Source: Tyto alba
Lineage: Eukaryota > Chordata > Aves > Strigiformes > Tytonidae
Direction of reading: 5' to 3'
DNA length: 64,000 nt
Assembly: GCF_018691265.1 (NCBI RefSeq)
Contig: NW_024881321.1
Coordinates: 17,022,698 to 17,086,697, forward strand
In this document: positions 50,701 to 62,900 of the stretch, piece after piece
How positions within the stretch are numbered: position 1 is the first letter of the stretch
How the letters are laid out: each line of letters begins with the position of its first letter
Position numbers and translations under genes: made by a program
Notes under the pieces: model-generated
What the model was told of the DNA's origin: nothing
The model's database searches: none
The model's input: the letters and a program-made list of their open reading frames with translations, nothing else

Positions 50701-52318
50701 TTCTGAGATGTTTACTCGCTCCATGTAATGGCACTGAAGACCCCCTGACACTGACAAATAGGCTTCATTATGTCTGTGGCAAAGGTATTTGCTCTCATCT
50801 CTCAGCAATGATATAGGTGTTGATCAAGGACAAAGCACCAAACGCTAAAAAATTCATTTGCCCTGGGGGCTATATTCAGCCTGCTTCTGTAAGTGCCTAA
50901 CAAAGCAGCCATATCTTTCTGCAGCAGTGGGTACTGAGAAGAGTGCATCAGGCCTGGGGCTGCCTGGGGCTCATGGATGAAAAGCAGCAGTTGCAGCCCA
51001 GTACCTGAGACCCACAGAAAGTGCTCTGGTTACAGCCCTTGCCCTCCTCCACCCCTTCGAGGCAGGAGCAAAGCCATGGCTGTGGCTATACAATGCCCTA
51101 CACCCACAGACTAAATCTATTCCCACTTTATGCCAACTGGAAAGTCCCAGGCTTTTGCTGCCATTGACCCCAGAGATCCGCTCTGACACATTTCTCCAGA
51201 AATTCCTAACTAATGACTGAAATAAGGTTGCACAGAAATACAGAATGTTGATTACTCCTATGATAAAAGAAAATCATACAAAGGTGAGAGACAGGGATAA
51301 ATCTCTCCTGCATCAGACATTGTAAAATTACGTCCCACGTAATCTTAAAGCAGGTATCTTCTTTCTTTATTGACTACTTCTGGATGAATCACACATGGTG
51401 TTTTAAACTCCTTGGGCTTCTCCACATGTTAAGAGGGTAGCCACAACGGGCTAGAACTGTACTTAGCTGTGAGCAACTTTAGATGTGAAATCCAAGACAA
51501 ATCAAATTTCCCTTTAAATGACCAGGTAGTTGGTTAGATTTCCCAGGTCACAGTACTGCTTTGGGCCACATTCACACCACGCTGTGTGCTCTGCATACTT
51601 TGAGAAAAGGAAAGAACTTTAAATCTCCTCCACATGTATTATCCATTATATGTTTCAAATCCCTGTGTTCTTCACCAGGCCCCCTAACTGACAGCATAAT
51701 TTGCCTCTTCAATTTACATAATATGCCTCAAATTTACATGCTCTTCCTATTTAAGAGGAGACAGATGATGTCTATGAAAACTGGATCACGATATGCAAAG
51801 GTTAGCTTTGGTACCAATAGGCTCGTGATTCAGGTTAAACCTGAACACTGCACAGTGGGATTTGCAGACTAAGTAGCCTGTGGATGAAAAGTGCAAGTAG
51901 CTTTTAGTAGTGTCAGCCAGTGGGACAGTTTGTCCATGACTGGTTGCACCACCCCACATGTGCCCTGGGACATCACCCACGGCCAGCAGCCACTGCCCTG
52001 AAGGGTCTCTGTTGGTAGCCAAAACCTGCCACCTTTTGATAATCATGCTTTTCATTATTTAATGTATTAAGAAGGCAACTGAAATCAGTAAGAATAAAGA
52101 CGGATTTGTGTGTGTTTCATACGATCACTGTCATCTATCCGAAAGGTGTTTTCACTTTCTAGTGTCTCCTTCGCACTCTTACGGCAACTAGCTCAAAGGG
52201 TCCTGGATGTTTGTTCTTGTTTTCCCTCTTCTCTTGCCCTAAACCAGACTCCCCTGTCCTCTCATCTTCCCATACACACTTTATCCACAACTATTATGTT
52301 GATTGAGGCTACAATGAA

Positions 52319-52348
52319 ATATATTATCTCACCATATATTATCTCACC
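52319..52348. repeat. Perfect 15-bp tandem duplication
   Basis: ATATATTATCTCACC occurs twice, head to tail with no gap (52319-52333 and 52334-52348), inside the KLF12 intron. The perfect identity suggests a recent local slippage event. Confidence 0.9.
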
Positions 52349-53957
52349 AGAGATTTTACTGCCTTGCATTTGATCTGATAAATGACTTCACTTCAGGGGT
52401 CTGTCCTGCTGTCTTTACCATATCTAGGTCATGAATCTATTTCTATTATAGGTACAGATGACTGAAAAGTAATGACAAGTTCCATGAAATTTTGCAGGGA
52501 AATTGAAAACATTTTTGACTACTCTGCAGTCTTCCACTATCATTTCAGAAACATCCAGTCAGCTAGAGAGGAGGTCAAGATGTATGTCCTCAGTTTTATG
52601 GCATGAAAATATCTGCCTGCTTTTTGCCAAAATAATGAAATTATTTAAAGTATTTTACAGTTTTCCCAGAGCCATGATTTCCAGTTTCACGAGCTTCACA
52701 GATCAGTTATTACAGTCTGTTTTTTTATAACCCATATCAGCCTCTCAACAGAAGGCATGGATTTGACTCTTTGATTTACATAAAACCTATTAGATTTTCA
52801 TCATCTCTTCAGAGGGAACAGAATCTGTAGATCTTTCACAAACCAGGGCAAGTAGAAAAGGAAACAGCAATTAATTAAGATAAATTTAAATATTTTTAGA
52901 ATGAAATTTTGATGGAGGAAAGAAAACCACAGTGGAAGAAACTACTATTATACGTAAGTCTGCAACGCTTAGTTGCCCTACTCGAAGTGTCAGTGGCAAC
53001 TTTAGTACTGCCTAAAAGGCCTGAAATAGCCATTATATATCATAAAACAACACTACGGTTGTTTCCCTCTCCATCTTCAAAGTAAAAGCAGCAAACTGAA
53101 GAAGGCGAGGCCCCACCAGGGCTGCACGGGCGCAGACCTCACGAGGAACAGCAGGTACAGGTCCCCCCAGCCCTGGGGCTGACACCAGCACCGACGCTGA
53201 GCGCAACACAGACATACGCAGACCAAGAATGCAACCCAGGGCTGCTGGTTTTCCCATTTTTAAAGATTACTCATTTGTAGAGTCACACATTAGTAATTTT
53301 CTTTAAGTTCACTGAAGCAGAAACTAACTCAACACAACTATGGTGAGCCAATTTCTCACAGTTTCTCCTTGAGGAAAGAGTTGATAAACCTGAGCTGCGA
53401 GATTGCCTGTGAGCCCCGAAGGCTCTCCATCACACCCGATACCTCCTGATAGCTGTATGTGACGATTTGGCAAAACAACAACAAGAAGCTGATAGTAGAA
53501 AGAGAAATTTAATACCAGTGCTTGTGATTTATGAAATGATCTAACTATTACAGGTTTCACTTGCAGTTTTCCTAGTTGGAGAGTCGATACGTAATTCAAG
53601 CTCGCCCCCCAGTGGACTCCATGCCCACACCGGTACATTGAGTTTTGAAGACACTGGTGAGAAGTATTGGGGACACAAAAGACAGCGTACTTAAACAAAC
53701 CAGGCTTATTCAAAGAGAATTAAATTCAACTGTTACAATCTATACCATTTGTTTCCGTTTTTAATTAAGATTAAAACAAGTATACTTTCTAACCAACAAA
53801 GTTGTTGATCCTGTCAAAATATTGCACTGTTTTTCCTCCTGTACCCAAACGACTGCCAATGTTTTAATGGCTATTTATATAGAGTAAATGAAGGAAAAAA
53901 AAAGTTCTCAAACGCATCCTGCTGAGGTAAACAATTGTCAGCAAGATCAGCCTGCTT

Positions 53958-53983
53958 AAAAAAAAAAAAAAAAAAAAAAAAAA
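53958..53983. repeat. A26 homopolymer
   Basis: A run of 26 A on the plus strand in the KLF12 intron. No SINE or LINE body could be recognised directly before it. Confidence 0.95.
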
Positions 53984-56770
53984 GTCCAGATTATGCAACA
54001 CTGAGTTTCTGTGAGCTTTTCTCAGAAAGTTTCCTACTGAAACTTGCTCACCCTTGCGTGCATAGCTGTCATACTTCATTTATACTTATCCAAAACTGCA
54101 CTAATTACTGTGGGTCATACATGAATAATTAACTTCTTTTGCCTGAAGCAAAAATAAAGGTCAAGATAAAAAATGTAAAATGAGATTGATATATGGAGTA
54201 TGCTCATGGGCAATGGTACATTTAAGTCTGAATATACCAACTTCTTACCAAGACCTGAGAAGTGTTCCGTAAAGCACGCTTAATTTTAACAGCATGACAC
54301 AGATTTTCTCACTGGCACCATTGGCTAAATTCAGCATTCACCTTCTCTCTCAACTACACTTACTTTGCAGCAGGCGTGAAGACATGACAATATAAAGCAG
54401 TTAACAGCTGACCATTTAATGAAGTTTCTTGATTTGATGTTATTTCCTTTTCTCCCTGAAGGAAGAAACCAACATCCAACATGACTGCAAAATATTTCAG
54501 GCAGCTGCCTTTTGGAGTGGGGATTAATTTCGGCCAGCTAACAGCCCGGTAGGTATCCAGGCTTCTTCCGTGCTCAGCAGTGAAAGATGCAAGCCAATCC
54601 CTGGGTCTCCCTGAAGAGGGATTAATGTGCCCCAGAGGTGCCAATCCCTCTTCTCTGACTACCCAGAGATCCCAGACAGATAAGCACAGCCTAGACACCC
54701 AGCTGCCAGGGAACCAAGGCTGGAGAGATGGACCCTACGATTACAGCAGATACAGAGACTCCCTTCGTGTTGCTGGAAAGTTACAGCTGCAAAAACTGTA
54801 ATTACCAACACCATTTCAAGACTTCAGTGCCTAGTTTTGACCACCTTAAGTGCACATCCTGAGATTCATCCGTGCAGACTATCTAACACTGATTTGGGTG
54901 TGTTACCTGCAAGCGCTGGTCTGCCATGAGATCACTAATGAATTACAGACTCGTGACAAATGTGATTCTCAGTGTTTTAAAATGTCGCAGCAGAGAAGAG
55001 CCTTCTGTATTTCTTGGGTGTGACATTTCTGAGGTTGTCTACATCTAGTTTTGTAACTCAGTTCCTTACACGATGCTTGCTTACACTCTGGGGTTTGTCA
55101 ACCACCTTGCAGGCTAGAAAAGAGTGACCTTGCTGTGGTATAAGCACATAAGTGACATTTTTGGTTCAAACCAAACAGTCTATTGTTTTCATGCCTCTGC
55201 TGGTCTCTCTGCCTTCTAATCTGCTCCAGCCATATAGTGCTCGAAAGGTGATACAGGCAAGAATAGGTAAATAACTTAGAAATCGGGGCAAGGAGAAGGA
55301 AAGTGATATGGTAAGGTTAGTTTGGGATGACAGAAGTAGAACAAGAATGACAGAGAATGAGGTGAAAGGGTAAGAGTATATAAAATATATCAGAAATGGA
55401 GGGATGAAAGACCACATTGAAGACAGAAAAGAATAGGGAAGAGGGAAAAAGAATTAAGACAAGACATGATAAATCAAGACAGAGGAGAAAGCACAAGCAT
55501 TAATGGGATGATACAAAGGAACTAGAATAATTGGCCTAGAGGGAAATGTAATGAAATTCTCAGGTCACCAGAACATATCTGCTGTTTAAGGAAGGGACTC
55601 TTACCTTACAGAAATTGGTTTAGTAGGGGGTATTAGGATGGAGCCTTGTTCAGTATTCCTCTCAACAAAAGTCCTACCAACCAAAAGACATATTGGAAAG
55701 AGTGATGGAGACATGGCCTCATTTGAAATGGAGAAGCCATCACTTAATTTTTTAAAATAAAGTCTCATACTCTTTAGAGTTCATCACACCACAGAAAGTG
55801 CAGCAGATTCTCAGTAAAGAACATTGTGCTACATGCTGGCTAAACACCATCTTTTCTCCAAGGAGTTACAAGAACACTGAAGTACATTAAGAGCAGAGAG
55901 ATCAATGAATTTAATTTAAGCAAATCAGCATCAGAGTAAGAAACAGCATTGAAACTCAGATCATTCTCTCCATTGCCTTTCTAGCCATTCAAGTGTTCCC
56001 CTTTTAAATTGTTCTTGATGACTTCAAATTGTTGCTCCTGAGTTTATCTACAATAAAATTACAACAATTACACATCATTGCTTCAGCTACCCTTACATGC
56101 CTGTCATGTAGACTAGCAGCAGTCCGTAAGGTTAATAATGACACCAAGTATTGATTAAGTGTTAAGTATTATTGTCACTGAATGGGATCCAGCTTATCTA
56201 GGCACCTCTCTTGCATCTCTGTTGTAGGGACCTGACTATCCTCTGCAGTATGTGGTAGGTGCCTCCAAAAGCCTTGAGTTTACACTTGAATTGAACTGAA
56301 GGCTTTCGAAGGCTACATCTGTAAAAGCAAGTAGTAGTTTAGTAGAATCAGGTCGGGTCTGTAGAGTGAAAAAAATGGTGCTGAAGATTCATGTCCACAC
56401 TACATGCTCTTCTTGATGGTTTTCTTTGGACTAGCTCTGGTTGGTTCCAAGCAATGACTACCCATTGTTTGCTGAAGCACAGTAGGTGTGTCCCTGAACG
56501 CCACTTTTCTGTTTAGCTTCATCTGAAAGGAGTCTGGCTTGTGCTGACACTGTTCTTGTGCTGCGAAGTGGGGATGACAAGGAAGTTCAATTCAAAAGCA
56601 CACTCTTGATTTGCACCAGAACGTCAGTGCTGATCCTCTCACAGACATCTCTGTTACCTAGAGAGCCTTTGGCTCTTAGTGTAGAATTACCTGTTCAATA
56701 CGTACTAAATTAGGCAGAAAGGAACCTCTGCTTGTCTTAGCCGTGATACACAAGGCCATGAAAGTCTTAC

Positions 56771-56928
56771 CTGTGTGCGTCCTTCGGTGAGCCTTCAGGT
56801 GGGAACTTTTTGTGTATACTTTGTTGCATCCCTCGAAGTCACACCGATGGATGCGCCGCTTCCTGGAGTCTGGAGACTCAGACCTTCTCTGACGCCTTGT
56901 GCTCTCAATACTGAATGGTGAAATTGAA
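56771..56928 (-). CDS. KLF12: KLF12 penultimate coding exon: basic linker and zinc finger 1
   Basis: This exon encodes part of Krueppel-like factor 12, a nuclear C2H2 zinc-finger repressor that binds CACCC/GC-type boxes. The 158-nt exon is 1 nt, 52 codons and 1 nt. It begins after a ttttttag acceptor (ag at 56929-56930) and ends at CACACAG followed by a gtaag donor (56766-56770). Its peptide opens [20 protein letters not shown], continues through the basic run RKRRIHR, and holds finger 1 as C-x4-C-x12-H-x3-H (Cys29, Cys34, His47, His51 of the exon peptide; about 56843 down to 56775). The recognition helix reads KSSHLKAH, as in other KLF first fingers. The SPFSIEST segment and the linker match KLF12 as I know it rather than KLF3 or KLF8. 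The final G is the first base of the Gly codon completed by the next exon. The 5' phase (third codon base T) fits the TG|T Cys codon expected of KLF12. No frameshift or lost ligand is seen. Confidence 0.97.
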
Positions 56929-59900
56929 CTAAAAAACACAACAGAAGCAAAAAAATGAGGCAAGAGCATGGTGTATATCCTGGGCCCCAAAAGATCAGCT
57001 GTAATATGTCATTGTGCCAGAAGTGGCTTTAACGATTAAATATTTTTTATTTAAAGATTAAATATTTCCTTTTCTACAATGTAGTCCACAGCACATATTT
57101 GAAACAATCTGTGCGTCAACTAGAGCATATTTTGCAGTATGAAATAATGGAAGTCTTGATTTAGAAGTGCTTATTGCCAGAGAAAACACCATGATCCTTG
57201 AAATACTGCTCCGATAATGAAGTAGTCTGACTTTATCTGAGCTTTATTTCTGTTTTACACATGTCCAGATCCAATCTCACTGAACCCTGCTTTCTAAACA
57301 ACTTTATAGCCCCCATAATTTCTCTTTGACAAGTTTAAATAATTAAAAATTATGAAATCTTCTGTGAAAAAGTGTTTCCAGTACCCAGATCTGGACTATG
57401 GATCCTCATATTTGGCCAAACACCTGTTGTTTGCTTGCATACAGATTGCTAACAGATCCATATCACCCTGCAGCAGCAATTTTTCCATTTCTTTATTTAA
57501 CAATTCTCAATCTATCACCTGAAAGTCAATTAATTTGTTTCCTTTCAGACCACTGATAAATTAAAAGTTTATTAGCACAGGGCCAGCAAACAATCCCCAC
57601 ACAAACATGAATGCTCATCGAAGATACTCCATTTACAACAATGTCCTAATGCCTATCATGTATCTCAATTTTAAGCAATCAAAAATATAATGTTGAAGTC
57701 ATGTTGCTTGAGTGAGTCTAATACTTGAAGAAAGCCTGCTACAATGATGCACTTGCCTTGGTTAGATAAACTTGTGTCATAAACTATTATCAAGCTGGTA
57801 TGCCAAGATCCAAACCCTCACTGACTTCCAGTAATTATATTACCCAGCTATAAATCATTACTAATTGATAGCCTTATCAACCCCGTTATGGCTATACTGC
57901 ACAGCAGTCACGTTCACCTACAGTTATACTAGCTTGTTCAGCTGCTTTAAGTACTGGAACAACATTGGCCTTCATCAAGTTTCTGGGGCTTCCCCCACAT
58001 TCCTGGGTTTATTGACATTCAAGGTAAACAATCTAGAGATTTATCAGCCAGCTCTTTTAAACTCTTAAGATGAAAGTTCCCAGTTCTCCTGAAAGAATTT
58101 GTGACTGTCAAATGAAAATGAAACAGAAGAAAAGAAACTGAATCTGATCATGAAAAGAAGCACAAACCTTTGGGGAAGCTGAAATACTAAGGCAGGCATT
58201 TGAAAAAACCACTGATGTTGGTGCATCTGCTGAGAAGCTCCTGTGTCAACACCGATCTGCAGCCTTCTGTTACAACAGCCACTGCTCTTACAGCTACAGC
58301 TGTTCTGGCATAAACTTCACTTTTAGAGAATTCCAGAATTAGGCGAGGTTAAAACTTTGCATAAAGCATCTTGCACTATTAGCATGTGATTTCACTGATG
58401 TTCCAATTCTCTGCATTACAAATCTTTAAGCCTTGAATTAATGGTAGTCCAAACTACACAGTTTCCTTTTTGTTTAAAAATTTTTACAGTACAAACCTAA
58501 TTTAAAACACTATTAAAAAAAAAGGAGTATTCTCTTTCTGACAGCCCTCTTTTTCTCTTACACTTGATATACATTCATTTCACCTTCAGGCAAAGAGATT
58601 TTCCAGATTAATTATTTTTGCCTATAATACAATGTGTGTAAACGGGCATGCAGGGAATTTCTGAAATGGAGAAAGAAATGGACAGAGGGCCATAATATCA
58701 ACATTAACAAGCAAAAAGTAGTCCCCAAGAGAGTAAGGTACATCAACACTTTAACTATGTGACAGGAATACAGATATGTTTAGCTGTCACAGAAATGGAT
58801 TAGGAATTACATTTAAGCATCTGCATCTCAGGGCAAGTAAAAGTCTTAGGTTAGATGATTCACTGAGAACAGGCTTGTTACTACAGTGTTTTTTTTTTAA
58901 AAAAAAAAAATATCCCACCAGCTAAAATAAAAAACAAACATGTAAATCAAATCTTAAAGCTCAGTACTGAAGGTACAAAATCCAGTCCTCAAGACCAGAA
59001 AATCTTTATCTTTAAAAATAAATATTTGTGCATCATTTTTGCTGCATGTGATTTATGAGCTGTCTTAAAAGGTTATTTTGTAACAGGGCGTTCAGATCCT
59101 GGAAAGTACATCTCGTTTAAATGGGAGGAGGATCAAGCTTGTAATGCTGCTGCAATTTCCAGCCCGGAGACAAAACGAACCTTGAGCAGAGTCAGCACCT
59201 TGTAAAAAGCTATTTGTCACGTACAAGAAAGTGACCTCACTGCTGGGAACTGCTCTGTGCTTTCCTGAGTATTTATACAGGAGAGGGTGGCATAAAGCAG
59301 TGCCGTGAAGGTGGCACAGGATCAATGCTGCTGCTTCTTAATTAGATTGCTCCTTCTTTCTAAAATGTGAAGCATCCTACCTATTCTACGCCAGGGAAAA
59401 TAACTGATAAGCCACAGAAGGTGATGCGCGTTGCTACCATCCCCGGAGAGCTTCACTGCTCGGTGTGCTGAGGAGAAAGGTTACTGTCCGCTGGAACCAG
59501 CAAATGTAACCTCATGCCTTCCCATCACAGCAGTGCAGGCTACATGATGAACTAACCAGTAGAAGACACCCATGTGGCAGGTGAGAGCACACCTCCAAGG
59601 TGATCGTCTCTGACATTGACTCCTGTGGCACGGGGGAGCCCCACAGTGCAGACACGCTCTCTGGTGGAAAAGGAGCCAGATCCGATCTGGTACCACCAGC
59701 TCTGTTTTAGCCTTACAGAAGCTGTGTGAATTTTTAAAATGGGGATACCACAGGAAGCCCTAAAAAGAGCAAAAGGTGCTTTTTTGAGCTTCCTCAGGTT
59801 AGTCCTTCTCACAATGACTTTCAGTTGATTTGCTGATGTTCTTTCCTTTGGCCATGCAGTAGTAAAGGAACACCCTCCTCTCTCTTGAGCAGTTTCTACA

Positions 59901-62900
59901 AAATACCCTCATCAACCACACAGACATAAAAAAAAGTTCTCAAAACCATGTTTTGTGCCTTTTAAAGCCATGGGGGCTCTGCCACATGGCTCCAGCAACT
60001 ACTGTTCGATGGCACCACAGCTGACAAAGAAAGACTTTGAGAATGTACATGACAGAGAACTCAGATATTTTAAAAAAACTGAGTTTTTTTCTTCTTGTTT
60101 ACAATCTGTTTTAAAATCATGTAAAGTAAAATCAAACCAAACCAAACCAAAACCATATCGCAGCAGCCTCTCTTGACCCTTAGAGACTGCCCAGAGTGAA
60201 GACCTGGAAACACATCAGTAGCTGAGAGCTGCCAGTTCTCCTGTTAATGGCTGAGATGCCAAGCAGCCTTTAACGCTCAACGAGGGATTTAGCAATAGGA
60301 CTGACACCATAGGTAACATCCCAGCAAAAATGCAGGATGTATCAAGTTACTGCTGATACATCGTTTGAAAGATAAATTAACAAAGAAAGAAGAAAACTGG
60401 GTTCTGACCTGTCAGCTTGATGTTTATCTATTTGCAGTTCCTTATTTCTAAAAACAGTGTAGTTTCTATATTAGTGTAGAAACTGTTACACTAACAGAAA
60501 TTCTAGGACACTGCTGGTTGCCTCCATAAGCAGCTGCAACACCTGTAGTCAGTACTGTTCATAGGGCGAAATTAATGAAACCAATGTGAGCATTTAGGGT
60601 GATTTACAAAACCTCAGCTATGTTATTTCCAGCTAGAAGTGAAAGCATGGATCTCTGCAACTCGCACGTGGCCAAATGCTTGTCTCTCTGACGCAAAAAA
60701 GGCTGCAAGGTGAAACAAAAGACTAGGGCTTTGCCAGTAGATGGCCATCAAGTTCTGCTGAATGTGATCTGTGCTGCATGCAACACGGATTGCAACCACC
60801 TCGGTAATGCAGGATTATTTTTTCTTTCTATGAATGCTGCCCATGACCTCCTGGGTGTTTCACCTCTGTTCTACATACAGACTGTGAAAGGCCCTTTGCA
60901 TATGCAGTAACACTGTTAAAAACACAAGTAGCAGGTCTTTAATCCCGATCCTGTGTTTTCTGAGCGATAGGCAGAGCAGAGCGGCCTGGGGAGCACAGTA
61001 TGTTTATTAAAGCCTTGAACTGTGTTCAGTGCTGCAAGATGCACCAACAACATGCCATGCGGTGGTGACAAGTCGCTGCACACTGGCTGCTCCCCACAAA
61101 CAGCTTGCTCGTGTGCTCTCACCCTGTGGTGAACATGCAGTGGTACCTTTGGCCACCAAAGTCTGAGCTTCCTGGTGCTGCTGGCCTCCCAGCAAACCAG
61201 GCAAGAGCTGGCTGACATGGCCAGCCAGTGATGTGCGGTGAGCCATGTTTTGCTCTTTGCTGTACAAACCAAAACAGTGTCCCAGTGTTGTGTTTTCTTC
61301 CTTATGATTGTCACTTTCACTCTTCCTTGGCCCCTCTGCTATGAGCTCGGGCTCTTTGGCTATGTCTCCTGCCTGCCTTGCAAAAAACCTCATGGAAAAC
61401 ACACTGACCCAAGGCCAACAGGTATAGACCAGCTCACGTCCAAAGTCCCCCCCACCTTACCATACATCCTTCCTTTACAGCATTCAGACTGTATTACCTT
61501 CCTCCCTAGCTGGCCCTGTAGTGAAACAAGAGATTTTATGGCAGCACCTTAACAATAGTCCACGGCTGCTAAAAACAGATGCTAACTTCACTCTGGGGTG
61601 AGACCCAGGCACATATCATCAGTGTCCCTTCCACTCTGGTTACCACGAGGAGAACCAGACTGGGCTCAGCCACGTGCAGCATCTGGTCAGCCTGGGCGAG
61701 GGGCTCAGCAGGCCACAGCGTGCCCCACAAGGTGGGCATAACACAAGCCATGGTCCTCTTTTGTTTCTCAGGCTCCAGGCTGTTGAAGGATGTGATTTGG
61801 CTAAGATGGCATACCAAGGCAGTCTTGCTGTAGTTGCTTTCCCTTGTGTCGGCACTGGCACTTGTATGATCCTGCAGCGAGCCAGTTCAGGGACCCACAA
61901 TGGCGAAAAGTCAATTCTGCAAAAAAAAACCCAAGCAGCTTGCTTGCTTTTGCTGGTTTAACTCCCCAGATAGTTGTGTCTGACAAGTATCTGCACTGAT
62001 ATATGGGAGAGGCTGGGAACCTGTGGCCAGAGGTTAGGGGAGCATCAGCATCCCTTTCAGTGTCAACTAGCTGTGATTACTACCAATGATACAACTTCCA
62101 TGAAAATTTAGAATACATATGAAGAAATTGAGAACATGGGCATAAGCAATCAACACAAGCAACAACTGGAAAATACACCTTTTGCTCCACAGCAAAGCTT
62201 CTTCTTGTTATACTTGTGTATATAACACACATAAATATAAACACATAAATAGATAGGCTGAAAACAAATATTGGGAGAGATACTACCATGCTAAACACAA
62301 GGTGACAATGTGCCTTGGCAATACAGGATAGAACCAACAGGCAAACATTCATCTCTCGCCCTCAGGCCAATTTTGGACATGCAGTTATTTACAGTTTTTC
62401 TTTTGTTTTTAAAGGGAAAAAAGATATAAATATACAACATTCAAACATACAAATAGTGTATCCATTTAGTAATGTGAATCTTTACGAGACATGCAAAGCT
62501 TCTGAGTCAACCTGTCAGTCATAGCAAATAAAAATGCAGACAAATGAAATAAAAGCACAAAACTAGAATGTAACTTGTCTGCATTCAGATGGTAATGAGC
62601 AGTTGAAGAAAATCTGGCTCTCTAGCATTTTCTCAGCATTCGAAGGGAAACTGGGCTGCAGAAAGAAACATCGTGGGTTTTGGCCACTTAGCATTTACAG
62701 AAACTAGAGCTCTTAAGTGAATAACGGAGCATAAATTGAGCTATATTTGAAAATCTTGGCCTCTGGATCCAGTGGTGGGACAGCACCCCCTGAGCACATG
62801 GAGCAGCGTGCTCCCGCAGACCCCCAGCCCTCCCTCGGGGAAGCGGGGCAGCAGCGACCGCAGGCGGCTCACGGAGCCGCTCCCCGCCAAGGACAGTCGG

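Noticed and set aside
60916..61402. Two overlapping minus-strand frames of 131-134 codons
   Set aside because: They are in different frames over the same DNA and show no recognisable domain. An LTR-like explanation is at least as good.
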